Positions 43,295-54,408 of a DNA stretch of 64,000 bases are shown here, piece by piece. The translations under genes were made by a program, and so were the position numbers. Origin of the DNA: Blattamonas nauphoetae (taxonomy: Eukaryota; Preaxostyla; Oxymonadida); assembly GCA_033064195.1 (NCBI GenBank), contig JARBJD010000058.1:124001-188000 (forward strand), written 5' to 3'. Every line of letters begins with the position of its first letter. The stretch's first letter is position 1. Under the pieces are notes generated by a model. The model searched no databases. It saw only the letters and a program-made list of their open reading frames with translations, and was not told the DNA's origin.

Positions 43295-43512
43295 TTAATG
43301 CGACTTTGAACAATAAGAAAAGGCATTTGGGCCAAGCTAGGCGAGTCTCGTACCGTTTATGACACTGTGTCCGGGAGTAGATTCACTGCAGGACATGGAA
43401 TAAGCGAGACGAACAACTGAACAATCGGGGTTGATATGATGTGTTTTCATCTCAAAAACCCCAGCTTTCATTCTCAATGTTTCGAAAACTGTTCATTTTC
43501 CTTTAAAAACGG

Positions 43513-46500
43513 TAGGCATGGGCAACAGACAGTCAAGAATGACCGAGTCCAGTCACAAAAAAAAATCGAGTCAGTGACTCACCCCCATAAGTCCAAAACA
43601 TGAGGAATCCAGACCCAAAAGGCACCTATTCCAATCGAACATTGCAGCAGTACTGATAATCACTCAATATCCTGGTTTATTCCTCACAAAAACACGTTCA
43701 CAATCTCCATCCTCTTTCAATCGCTTTTCTTAGTGTTTCTTTCACATTTCACACTATTTTTGAGAAATCAACACATTTTCAGATAAATCAGTTGTGATCA
43801 CGCACAAACTTGCACCTCATCCCATACTTTTGTGTTGAGTCACTTTGAGTCACTGATCCGCCCATGCAATCACGCAAATAGTCACCAGACTGACTGGACT
43901 GACCGATCTTCTTTTCACCTGTAACTCAGCGCGTGAATTACTGAGGTTTAAATTTTGATTTTCCCTTCATTTCCACTCTATTTGACAAAAGGATTCTGAT
44001 TTTGACCTTCAGGAGCAACTCTCCCCCGCAGATGATGGATGAAGAAAATAAGGACAAAACCGTCGTTTGGCACATCTGTTTGCAATCTTGATCTGCTTTA
44101 GTCATGTTTGATTCTCAGAACATCTCCAATCTCTATTCTGGACCAGCCACACAGAGCACCGTCTCACTTGTGACTATTGACAGTATTGTGTCCTCAACCA
44201 TTTCAAGTCTACTCAACTATGTATATTTATTTGTATATTGTCATAATTTTTTGTCCAGTAAACGTATCTCACTCAATTTTGACAGTGGCTGGCATCGTTC
44301 CTCATATCCCAACAAGAAATGGTATTTTGTGAAATCTTTCTACTTTTGTGGTTCACCTTTGCTTTTCTGTCTTTTTTACGTCATCTTCTTCTTTCCAAAC
44401 ACCTCAGAATATGCAAAAACTGAAGAAAATGGCGTCTTTCAGTGGGATCCTCCCGCTGTTCTATGTCGAGGCCTTCTCGCCCATTCCAGAACCACGACAG
44501 TCATCCGAAGTGCACTTGCTCGATTATTATCGTGATATCTGCTTCCTGTTGACTCGCCAATCATTTGTTTCTGATCTTCTCAAATCGATTCCTGAGTCGC
44601 TTCTCGCGCCATGTTCACTCCCCTCTCCGGCTTATCCAGCCCAACTAAATCGGATGTATATGTACCTGCCTTATCTCTCTGATGCCTAAAACCTCGCCAA
44701 CCATCGGCAGCGACAATCCAACTTCTGATGTCCGCAAAACACCGTTTCTTCAACAATAATCCAACGTGATTCCCTCCAGCATTTCTGCTATTGAATCCTA
44801 TCCAATATACGCAACCACCATCAACTCCGCAGAAACCACTTACCAAGTTGTTGCCATCACAACTTTGGCGCAACCGTATCAACTTCTTTCGCTGTTTTTT
44901 CTGTTACAGATATCAAGATCCTCTTTATCGTCGCATTTCTTCTTCAATATTCACATGTCGTCCTCTACATCGTCCTCAATCCACTTCCTCCCACAATTCC
45001 ACAACAACACAACGAAAGCACCGATCTCGAACACATGAGGGAAAGCAGATACGATTTTGGGTGGTGTTCCGATCAAACCAAGGGTCCGAACAGACATGGA
45101 GCAGAAAGCCCGTGAGAGGAGCGAATTCGATCGTTCTGCACACCGCCGTGGCGAGTTTCGGAGTGCAAGAACTTAAACGACGGTTTAATCTCCGATTCCA
45201 AGAACCCCAAACTCGGAACTTCTTAGAACCGCTGGTGAAGTCGAGAGAGGGACTGACCAATCCGTATCTGCCAGTCCGACAGGAAGGCGCGCCTCAAGCA
45301 TCCCCTCCCAACGTCCAGACACAGTCACACAACCTCTCACATTCAAATGCAGTTCCTCTTCTCAAAGCGCCATTTTCATGCCACATGAACCGAAGATGTC
45401 AATGTCAGCGAACAAACTCGACGCAACCATCCCTTTCCGCACTAAACAACCCTCTATCTCACTGGAAAGGGAGGGTGAGATTTGAGCGATGTGCAGAACC
45501 TTGTGGACCAGATCACGGTGTAGATTGACACTTCTTTGAAGAACTCAGGAAACATGGTGAACTTTCAGGACTGATCGAACGGTACGATCCAACATTCGCC
45601 ATATCTGCTGATCTTGGGAGAGACGAATCGATAAGAGGTGGAGAACGAAGCAAAACAAGCGTTCTAGAGCTGGACAGAACAACGACGAGACGAAGAGCAA
45701 GCCGGTCGCAACAAATCTACCAAGAAGACGCGCCATTCATCCAAACCTACTCCGCCGCTGCAAAGCCCACTGACCTCTCCATTATCGGAGAGAAGAACAC
45801 GACAGACAACGCCATTCCAGGCAGCATACTCGTTTTCAGTGATCACGACGATGATCACGCCGTCCGGTGTGTCAACGAGTGCCGCCGTGTCGTTCGAGAA
45901 TCCACACCGTCTGGTCGCACTTCCTTCACGTTCGACAGTGAAGACACGCCAGTTCTTCTATCCATCGCCACTGACTCGGATGTTGTTCGCGATGGTGACG
46001 GCGAAGTTGGTTGTGATTGCGACGAATGTGACGGCGGAGTAGGGACAGAAAATGACGGCACTTCATTCGGGAACACTGGGAGGGAAGGGAGAGGAGGAGA
46101 AGAACGAGAATGCGGAGGAAGAAGAAACAGTGACTGAAGAGACGAGATTGGTGGAAGTGTCGAGCGACACGATGAACGACGACAATCCACGGACCAGTCG
46201 TTTCTCCCGCCTCGTGTCAACGCCAACAGCACTGGCAACACTGCGTGGACTTCACCAGCTGACGATCCCAGCGACATCCGCACCGAAAGGACTTCCTTCG
46301 TCGTTCCTGCCATCAGCTCTGCACAACCTGCTGTTTGTGAAGGTGGACGACATCGACGCCGACCACCTCTTCATCGACTACCAACCCGCACTGTGTCTGT
46401 CGACGAACACGTCGAAGAACAGCAAGAAGAGGAGGGATGAGACGAAGAGACCGTCAGCGCTTCCAGCGAAGCGTGTGTCGGTTCTGGCGGGCAGAAAGAG

Positions 46501-47227
46501 GAGCAAGAAGAGGGCAATCGTATTCATCCGTTCGACGATGCGTCGTCTACTCTGTTTCTCCTCTATTCTGTCGCCAATCCGACGAAGTTTGTTCAGTCGC
46601 TGATCTCGCGTCTTCATACTAATGTCGACACACTGAAATCTCTCCACGAGATGTTGGTGATAGGCGAGTTTGTGGACGAAGAAACTTGTCTTCAATCGTT
46701 TTCATCGATCTATTCGGATATCTATTCGTCTCCTCTCCTGCCGTTCAAAATTGAAGAAGAGGGGCAGAGCGAGAAGCTGAAGCAGGAGATGAATTCGCTG
46801 TCAATGTGCTCTCTGTTGTGTCATCTGCTGGCGTGTGTGATTCATCTGTACCCGCCGACACGGCAGCACTTCACGGCTTCGTTCTTTGTTCGGCTTCTTT
46901 CGCAATGTCTGCTGTTCGTTTCTCATCACTTTTTTTCAAAATCGGTTTTAATGATGTTTTCTTTTGTCGGCGAGCATTTAAGGTCACAGAGCGTCACTGA
47001 TTTCTTTTTTCCATCGTCACAAGTAGTGATTATGGACTGATCAACTCACGCTCCGATCCAATGATTAGATAAGCATTTGCCATTAATATTGATGTCATTC
47101 CGACATTATAATCACAATGAATACACCAACAACGACTAAATCACGATTCCTCTCAAAGAACCACAAAAAAAGGGCCAAATCGAGTCAGTCCGAAAAGTTT
47201 GAGTCCGGTGACTGGTGCCCATGCCTA
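43513..47227. mobile_element. hAT-like DNA transposon with 8-bp target duplication
   Basis: A 3,715-bp element. The ends are the perfect 12-bp inverted repeat TAGGCATGGGCA (43513-43524 and, reversed, 47216-47227). Both sides are flanked by AAAAACGG (43505-43512 and 47228-47235), an exact 8-bp duplication. An 8-bp duplication and a YAGGNATGGG-like TIR are the hallmarks of the hAT superfamily. Sub-terminal sequences also pair (GAGTCAGTGACTC near 43570; GACTCGATTTGG on the reverse of 47180). I find no hAT transposase domain inside; the interior carries a decayed unrelated coding region. The perfect duplication implies a fairly recent insertion. Confidence 0.78.
44104..47040 (+). pseudogene. Unknown decayed gene carried inside the hAT-like element
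   Basis: Protein-like plus-strand text occurs in several frames: FSGILPLFYVEAFSPIPEPR and DYYRDICFLLTRQSFVSDLL near 44420-44600; a GC-richer stretch from 45000; a 203-codon frame 45529-46137 that lacks any ATG (HGELSGLIERYDPTFAISAD, GSILVFSDHDDDHAVRCVNE); LHNLLFVKVDDIDADHLFID near 46330; and SVANPTKFVQSLISRLHTNV with MLVIGEFVDEETCLQSFSSI near 46580-46720. Some breaks could be introns (a GTATTTTGTG to CCTCAG interval near 44320-44405 is plausible), but others lack splice sites. No transposase family is evident. Either the element's own unknown gene or a captured host gene. Confidence 0.35.
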
Positions 47228-47503
47228 AAAAACGGTTCAGTGAAAAATGGGTGATGTACTTAGTCTCAGATAGCTGAATCCACAAAAATTGATCAACCCA
47301 TTTTTTTAATTGTTTCGATCTAGTCTGTTTGGTTGTGAAACAATCCTTTTAATTCCTGAGCATCTTTTTTTCCGAATTGTCACTATTCAACAAAATCACA
47401 TTAGAATGAGGGGGGATCTCCGCAAATCGAGCCACGACTCTCAGAAGTGTGCCGATGAGTGTGGGTTGATCCTGCCTGGTCGCCTTTTTTTTTCACCCTC
47501 CAA

Positions 47504-50500
47504 ATGGCATCCGTTGAGCAAGCATTTCATAACGGATGCCAACCTGATCATGTCACTTTCCGCAAACCTGTTCCTCTCTTGTCAGCGTTCGACACAGATC
47601 TTCACTTCAAGCACAAGAAGCCTCCTTCTCATACAAGACGACATCATGACTTACCCTCACCGTCTCACCATTCTCATCCAGCTGTAGGTATGCAACCGGG
47701 TGTGATTGTGAATCGGGGTCGTATCAGCGAATTTGCCTCAACAATTGGTGAACCTTACCAGGTCCTTTCATTCATTGGTTCAGGATCGTTTGGTGATGTG
47801 TACAAGGTGTATGACCAAGACACTGGGTTGTTTTATGCAGCAAAATGGTCAAAAAAACGACATCGAGGCACTTCTGATCGCAAAGCGACTCTGCTGGAAT
47901 TGTTTACTTTTGCATACATCTATCCACATCCACATATTGTCGGATTTCATAAAGCATGGGAGCAAGATGGATACATGATAACACTTACAGAGCTTTGCGA
48001 ATGTGGGGATTTGGAGGGCTTCATCTCTGAACGATCACTTCTCAAAGAAAACGAAATCTGGAAAATTCTCACAGATCTTACACTTGCTACGAAACAACTC
48101 CACGAACAAGAGGTGATTCACCTCGACATCAAACCAGACAATATTTTTTTGACGGAAAATGGTGATTACCGACTTGGTGATTTTGGTCTGAGCCATATAA
48201 CGGACTGGACAAGTGCTTCAAGCGAGGGTGATTCAAGATATCTTGCACCTGAGGTTTTAAGTCGGTCAGCTACAACTAAGGCAGATATTTTTTCCATCGG
48301 AGCGACCATCTTTGAGGCAAGCGAAAGAGTGGAGATGCCCACACAAGGGCCACTCTGGCATCGTCTTCGTGAAGATCCTCCTCCTCTCGAAAATCGTAGT
48401 CAAGAACTCACAGATTTAACCCACGCTATGCTTCGTCATGATGCCTCCCAACGACCAACAGCTGACGAGATTCTCCAACACCCACGAATTAGAGAAGAGC
48501 TTCACCGACGCAACTGGCCAGTTCAGACGCAGGTTTCATTGATGTTGAGGCGTCTTTGCCACATCACATCGTTATTTTGGAAAGGTTATTACGATCTCAT
48601 CAAACTCCCTCCCGACGACGAATTTGACATGAATCGCTCGCCTTTTGACTTTTTCCCAACAAATACGTTTTTTGATGATGATCCACACCGCCCTACTCAG
48701 CAAAAGGAGAAGACACCACATCCCTTTCGACTCACCTCGTTCTGCATCCCTCCCAACCCTCACATCTTCGAAAGCCGAACCACCCAAATCGACGAAATGC
48801 TTGCAATTCTCGAGACCCATGAAGAAAACCTCGATGAGGAGGACGACGACGCCACAGACGCCAGTCTGACCGAGCGTGTGGATTCCGATGCCGACGAAGA
48901 CACTGCCACAGCAACGGAAACTTCGCCGCAAATCCCAACTCCAGCGACGGAGAGGATCACCGCTGAATTGGAAACACTCACACTCAACACACAGAACTCG
49001 CCAGCACCTTTCCCTTCTGTCGACCCACCCTCGTCCCCATTCCACAACTACAACATCCATCCCGCGAACCACATTCCAACCCCTCCCTCCTCGTCGCACC
49101 GTCCAGTCAACATCATCACCAACCTCCCAACACTTCATCGGACCTCCTCGTCACTCAAGAACCCTCTTCCGAACATCTTCCCCGCAGACAGACTCTCTCA
49201 CTCGATGTCGCTCGTTCTTCGGCCGTCATCTCTTCAGTTCCAACACCGACAGTCAGAAGCGTTGCCTCGCCCCCACAACAAGCAACCCTCACATCACCAT
49301 CACCACAAATCGGGGGTGATCCGCGCCCTCTCTCAGATCTTCCCAGATCCCTCCAACAGCCCTGTCCCCAAACAGAAACAGCCCATCTCCCCACAACAAC
49401 ACTCGGAGACGACCTCCATGCACTCCATCCCTCACATCAACTCCCAACCAACCGACTCCCATCAGCAGACCTCTTCCCAACTCAACAACCTCTCCTTCAT
49501 GCTCCATCGGCGAGGATCCGTCATCATTCACAACCCGACCGATCTCGACGCGTCTGGTCAGACGGGAAGCGAGGAGGACCGCACCAGCCTCCACTTCCCA
49601 ACCGTCTCGTCGAAGGCCGACCACAAACCAGGCCATCCGTTCGACGAGAAGGCGTTGGGATCTCCTGCTGCTCACACCAGGTTCGATGGAGCAGCCACTC
49701 ACGACGGGAACTTGCCGTGTCCTCCACGATCATCGGCACTTCTGGAGAGAACATCGCCTCTCTACCACTCCAAGTCGTATGCTTCAACCCCAACCGCAAA
49801 CCGCCTCTCCCCCATTTCGTTCATCACAACCCAAAGTGACAGCACAGGCTCAGAACCCCAGGACCTCTCATCTGGGCTCGCCCTCTCGCAAGACGATCAC
49901 CGTTCTCTCCTTCGAAGGGACTCGCGCCAGGCCGAATCTCGTTTCGTCATCGCTCGAGCACACGAGCCACTCTTCCAGCGGACACAGTCGACCAGACAAC
50001 TCATCGCAAGGCCCCCCCTCCAGCGGTCGATGAGTGTGTACAATCAGGGATCCTTCAACGTGGCCAGCTTCCAACCACTCCAGCATCACCCGTCGTTCCC
50101 AGTTGACGACCTCGGAAGAATGTTCATATCTGAAACAGTTGAGAAGTCCACCTTGTCGAGAGACGGACTCAGCTCGTCGGACACAACTGCAGACACAGTT
50201 GTTCCACTGGCCCCTCGCCACTCCCCAGGTCACACCGACGACCAGTCAGTTCGATCCCGCCCATCATTCTCTGACCAGTCGTTCAAAAGGCGGCGACCCC
50301 AGTTCGACAAGTTCAACGCTGGGCATACCGAGTCCACTCTCATCGGACCCAAACCCATCACACACTCACCACTCGGCTCACCTCCGCAATTCCAACCGCT
50401 CTTCCCAACCCAATCGATCTCAAGCCGTTATCCATCCACTCAACCCAACCTGTTCTCCACCGCACCATACCGCCCTCTCCGCCCAACACAATCCCTCGCA

Positions 50501-53500
50501 GTCTCTCCAACCACTCGCTCCGACTCCCAATTCAGTGGACGCAACATGTCCACAGGCCATTCTCCCAATTCACCTCACACACTCACCTCCACAAGGTCAG
50601 GCAAGCGCCAGCGGCCCTCCCCTCCATCACTTCAACGTCGACCGACTGTGAAGGCCGGCGACCTGCACAAAGACATCATCGAGCGAGCCTCCATCCTCAC
50701 CTCCACGAAGTCCAACAATCGGACGATCACTGACTATGACATCATGTTCTCAGCAGAATCTTCCCGGACGATGGAAGAGCCCACCCCAAACTCGTCCAAC
50801 CCCACACGTCACACCCCGTCGTACCTCTCGCCGATCCGGTTCACACACTCCTCCCCGTACCGCAGCGATCAGACCCATCAACCAATCGGCCCCCTCTCTC
50901 CAACACTCATCACTCCTCACACCACCCATTCACTCAACGTGGAAGACGACGACGGACCCTTACCGCTCAACGAGTCTGTCGTTGCCATCCCTCCACTCTC
51001 CTCACAGCCACACTCTTCAGACGGCCTGTCTTCGCCGAAAGCACCATCACTTCGAGCGGACTCGTTCAACGCCTCGTCGGGCAGTGGATTTCGAGACTCG
51101 CTCGACACCCCACTCCACCCTTCCATTGGCGGGGAGTACAACCCCTTCCTCTCGCGCGTTCAAGTCACTCCGATGCAGCACAAAACACCAATCGTCTCCA
51201 ACACTTGGATCAACCCCACGTTGTCGCCTTCATCGACATACAAGGATTCCACACCAACGACGAGTCAGGTGTCATCGGAAGGCTCGCCTGTCTTTTTTCG
51301 ACAATGGACACCCGAAACTCAACACCAATCCTCGCTCTCCACACCGCTTCCCTCTCGGACAGCACAGACACTCCCTCACCAGCGCCGCCAAATCACTTCT
51401 TCACTTCCACCGATCTCTCCGACGGGAGAAGAGTTGGGGACACCGGGCTTTGGATTCAGCACTCCTCACGACGGCCTCCACACTCCCGAACTTCTCTCAG
51501 ATTCAGATTCAGACACACCTGCGCCTTACTCTCCAATCAAGCAAGATCGAGTCACGTCGATGAAAAAGAGGCCACGGGATAAGAAGAAGAAACCGAGCAA
51601 CGATTCCTTGCTGAGGTCAGCAATGCCAGTCAGATGCAACCCCAACCAACTCACCATCGCCAGCCCCGAGGACGACATCATGATGAGTGTGTACGGACGA
51701 GGCTCCATCACAGCTGGGCTCACCCCAACTGCCCTCCGATCGCCGAATGTCCCCGACTCAGACATCGACCCCGACGATCCGTTCAACCTTCCACCAACCA
51801 TGCACCAGCCCTATGCGAGCTTCGACTCCTGGAGCAGCCCCTCAACATTCCCAGATGAGTCTCCGCTGCATGAAAGGGAGTTGGCGTCTCCAGAGACTCT
51901 GACAACCACACTGACGACGCCCCTTAAACAGACCGGAGGACAAGCACCAGCTCTGAAGCAATTTGATTATTCGAGTGGCGACTCCTCACAGAGAGTGTGG
52001 GGAGGAACCACAGATACCCTTCTCACAAAGCAGGATCTCATCTCGCCGGAGTCAGAAGCTCATGAATCATATTTCCCCCCAACAGACGAACAGACCACAC
52101 CGACGAACGAGCAGCTGGGGACCACCCCTCCGTGGAAGAGCACCAATCTGGAGGACATCATCAAATCTCCCGAAATCTCGTCGCCCTTCCGCACCTCCGA
52201 CATCACAAACTCTGCAGTGACCGAAAAGGGAGTGGAATCATCGAACCAGTCGACGGTGTCGTCTCTCGTTCGCCACAAGGAATCTGGCCAGAAGAACGAC
52301 ATCTGCTCCGTGTCGGTCTACGTCCTCGACCTGTTCGCGATTATGGGCAACGCAGAGCTCCTCGCGGTGATGACGCCCCTCTCGCTGTCCGTGACATTCA
52401 ACCTGATCTCCGTCTCCACGTCCACATCGGCCTTTGTTCGCCTTTTCCAATGCGCCTTCTCATTCACCTCTCTTCGTCCTCTCGCTCCTTCGACACCACC
52501 TTCACATTCGACGCACCTGTCTCCTCTGCAATCACCACGCCCTTCCGACATTCCGGACAAGGCTGCTGAAATGAGCGAGGCAGACTTCCGCGTTGAATAT
52601 CCTCTCATTTTCGAGCACAGTGGATCATTTGACGAGGACGAGACAGACATGAGCGGCTTCAGTGCCTTATCACACACGCTCTACGGCGATTCGAAAAAGA
52701 TATTCGTTGAGGAGTCAGCGGAGGAGAGAGAGCGAACTGAAGCCGAACAGAAACAAGTTGAACTCAGAAGCAAGATCGGAGGGAAACTCGCAGCCATGCT
52801 CGTCGTGTCCTACTTCAGGTGCAACTACAACGGCCTTCATCTTTCTCGTGCGGACGTGGAGAAGGCCGATGAGAGACGACGGCAGGCAGTCTTGAAAGAG
52901 AAAGAGCTCCACGAGAAGAAGATCACAGAGATGTCGTCAAGTGCAGTCAGCCATCGAACTCAGAACACACTCTTCGCTGGCAACATCCTCGACTCGCCGG
53001 CCATGGACGAGATCGCGTCATTCTGCAGCGCACACGATTCTGTCGGGCACATGCCCATCGATTCCGACGCAACACCCGTCAAGTCCCTCCTCGACACACA
53101 GCCACTCGTCGGCAACAATTTCATCCAAAATCCACTCTCGCCTTTCCAGCTTCCAACTCGCCCAGATGGCACACTCAACATCCCAACCAATCGGGCATCT
53201 CAACGTTCACACACTCCTCCCCCGCCATCCTCTCTCAACCCCAAGCGCATCCACCGACGAAGAGCAACTGTCGCCTTTGTTTTGGCGGAAGATTCACCAT
53301 CGAACGTTCAAAGGCCATTCCCCCCGTCGTTTCCGCTGTGGAAGACAATGAAGGCGGGTGCAGGACACAAAAACGGCTCCAACGAGTCGTCGATGATGGG
53401 GACTGCCATCTCCCAGATGAGCTTTGACAGGCCCTTCCAGTCACCTGGGCTCCTCGACTGGAGTCTTCGGGAAAGGAGAGGCGTGGACGGGTCGGCCAAC

Positions 53501-54241
53501 GGGAGCCTGGCGTCGTCATTCCGCTGGGATCTGTCATTTGGTGGCCAGGGAATTGTCGAAGATGGGACAGGAAAGGGACTCCCCAGCGAGAAGATGCTCG
53601 ACACCCTTCGAACAGCACACACCGGACCGGAAGTGGGAAGCCAGACGGATCGAAGAGTCTCCGAGAAAAGCCGCGACAGTCGAGCCAAGACGGGTCGACG
53701 GCAGTCTGGCTTGGCGGGAAACCAAGTTTTAGACGTGGCCGAATCGAAGGGGCGGATCACCTTCACTCCAATGCGCTCGAAAGAGACCCTCAAAATGGAG
53801 AACAGTCTCCTCAGCCAAACCAAGAACCATTCCAACCTCGCACGCACTGCAGTTCTCCCACACACGGCACCGATGGAAGTCTCTCTCCCATCAACGTCGA
53901 TGACACGCCGCACAGCCCCCGTGAAGCTCAACAACGACACCACCAAACCCCAACTCGACCCGAAAGTGTCGTCTGCTCACCACATCCCCATTATGTCAAC
54001 GTTGTCTGAGGATGAGCACACAACCCCTCTCCCCCTCCCCACACTGCAGATGTACGACACTCCACTGACAGCGGAACACACCCACTTGACCGACGAAGAG
54101 TTTGAAAGCGAGTGGTACGAGGACTCCCATCTGTCTGAGGAGGAATTCATCACCAAGCATCACTATCCCAACAAACCCATTATTCCTCTCCATTTACTTA
54201 AAGTTGCCGCCGTTCACATTCTTCTTTGTCTGTTTAGTTAG
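47504..54241 (+). CDS. Giant WEE1/Myt1-type protein kinase
   Basis: About 2,245 residues. The kinase domain spans roughly 86-350: glycine loop IGSGSFGDVYK at 90-100, Lys in YAAKW, catalytic loop HLDIKPDNIFL with Asp 208, GDFGLSH with Asp 226, and SRYLAPEVL with Glu 250. HLDIKP instead of HRDLKP, EGDSRYLAPE and ADIFSIGATIFEAS are typical of the WEE1/Myt1 family, which phosphorylates the glycine loop of CDKs to hold back mitosis. All catalytic residues are present. The remaining 1,890 residues are Ser/Thr/Pro/His-rich and apparently disordered, with many S/T-P sites, plus one charged helical segment (ERERTEAEQKQVELRSKI). Human WEE1 is 646 residues. A possible intron around 52276-52560 would remove a hydrophobic stretch. 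The ATG at 47504 was chosen over the upstream GTG. Confidence 0.82.
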   Translation: MASVEQAFHNGCQPDHVTFRKPVPLLSAFDTDLHFKHKKPPSHTRRHHDLPSPSHHSHPAVGMQPGVIVNRGRISEFASTIGEPYQVLSFIGSGSFGDVYKVYDQDTGLFYAAKWSKKRHRGTSDRKATLLELFTFAYIYPHPHIVGFHKAWEQDGYMITLTELCECGDLEGFISERSLLKENEIWKILTDLTLATKQLHEQEVIHLDIKPDNIFLTENGDYRLGDFGLSHITDWTSASSEGDSRYLAPEVLSRSATTKADIFSIGATIFEASERVEMPTQGPLWHRLREDPPPLENRSQELTDLTHAMLRHDASQRPTADEILQHPRIREELHRRNWPVQTQVSLMLRRLCHITSLFWKGYYDLIKLPPDDEFDMNRSPFDFFPTNTFFDDDPHRPTQQKEKTPHPFRLTSFCIPPNPHIFESRTTQIDEMLAILETHEENLDEEDDDATDASLTERVDSDADEDTATATETSPQIPTPATERITAELETLTLNTQNSPAPFPSVDPPSSPFHNYNIHPANHIPTPPSSSHRPVNIITNLPTLHRTSSSLKNPLPNIFPADRLSHSMSLVLRPSSLQFQHRQSEALPRPHNKQPSHHHHHKSGVIRALSQIFPDPSNSPVPKQKQPISPQQHSETTSMHSIPHINSQPTDSHQQTSSQLNNLSFMLHRRGSVIIHNPTDLDASGQTGSEEDRTSLHFPTVSSKADHKPGHPFDEKALGSPAAHTRFDGAATHDGNLPCPPRSSALLERTSPLYHSKSYASTPTANRLSPISFITTQSDSTGSEPQDLSSGLALSQDDHRSLLRRDSRQAESRFVIARAHEPLFQRTQSTRQLIARPPLQRSMSVYNQGSFNVASFQPLQHHPSFPVDDLGRMFISETVEKSTLSRDGLSSSDTTADTVVPLAPRHSPGHTDDQSVRSRPSFSDQSFKRRRPQFDKFNAGHTESTLIGPKPITHSPLGSPPQFQPLFPTQSISSRYPSTQPNLFSTAPYRPLRPTQSLAVSPTTRSDSQFSGRNMSTGHSPNSPHTLTSTRSGKRQRPSPPSLQRRPTVKAGDLHKDIIERASILTSTKSNNRTITDYDIMFSAESSRTMEEPTPNSSNPTRHTPSYLSPIRFTHSSPYRSDQTHQPIGPLSPTLITPHTTHSLNVEDDDGPLPLNESVVAIPPLSSQPHSSDGLSSPKAPSLRADSFNASSGSGFRDSLDTPLHPSIGGEYNPFLSRVQVTPMQHKTPIVSNTWINPTLSPSSTYKDSTPTTSQVSSEGSPVFFRQWTPETQHQSSLSTPLPSRTAQTLPHQRRQITSSLPPISPTGEELGTPGFGFSTPHDGLHTPELLSDSDSDTPAPYSPIKQDRVTSMKKRPRDKKKKPSNDSLLRSAMPVRCNPNQLTIASPEDDIMMSVYGRGSITAGLTPTALRSPNVPDSDIDPDDPFNLPPTMHQPYASFDSWSSPSTFPDESPLHERELASPETLTTTLTTPLKQTGGQAPALKQFDYSSGDSSQRVWGGTTDTLLTKQDLISPESEAHESYFPPTDEQTTPTNEQLGTTPPWKSTNLEDIIKSPEISSPFRTSDITNSAVTEKGVESSNQSTVSSLVRHKESGQKNDICSVSVYVLDLFAIMGNAELLAVMTPLSLSVTFNLISVSTSTSAFVRLFQCAFSFTSLRPLAPSTPPSHSTHLSPLQSPRPSDIPDKAAEMSEADFRVEYPLIFEHSGSFDEDETDMSGFSALSHTLYGDSKKIFVEESAEERERTEAEQKQVELRSKIGGKLAAMLVVSYFRCNYNGLHLSRADVEKADERRRQAVLKEKELHEKKITEMSSSAVSHRTQNTLFAGNILDSPAMDEIASFCSAHDSVGHMPIDSDATPVKSLLDTQPLVGNNFIQNPLSPFQLPTRPDGTLNIPTNRASQRSHTPPPPSSLNPKRIHRRRATVAFVLAEDSPSNVQRPFPPSFPLWKTMKAGAGHKNGSNESSMMGTAISQMSFDRPFQSPGLLDWSLRERRGVDGSANGSLASSFRWDLSFGGQGIVEDGTGKGLPSEKMLDTLRTAHTGPEVGSQTDRRVSEKSRDSRAKTGRRQSGLAGNQVLDVAESKGRITFTPMRSKETLKMENSLLSQTKNHSNLARTAVLPHTAPMEVSLPSTSMTRRTAPVKLNNDTTKPQLDPKVSSAHHIPIMSTLSEDEHTTPLPLPTLQMYDTPLTAEHTHLTDEEFESEWYEDSHLSEEEFITKHHYPNKPIIPLHLLKVAAVHILLCLFS

Positions 54242-54408
54242 TCTTTAGTGTCATTTCGCGTCTGTTTAAAGACTCCTCATTTCAATCTTATTGTCAACCG
54301 TGCATTTTTAAAAATTAACTGGATCCACAAATGGATTGAATCGATGACGACGATCATATGTGATCAGAAACAGCGCTTCAAACTTCCTGAATTAAGGGTT
54401 TGATCTGA

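Noticed and set aside
33000-47300. Virus-like elements (LTR, Polinton or other capsid-bearing types)
   Set aside because: No reverse transcriptase, integrase core, capsid, protein-primed polymerase or LTR pair was recognised; the island consists of plain DNA transposons and MITE-like repeats.
50736-51563. 275-codon alternative frame inside the WEE1-type gene
   Set aside because: Same-strand shadow in a low-complexity Ser/Pro/Thr region; the kinase frame is continuous through it.
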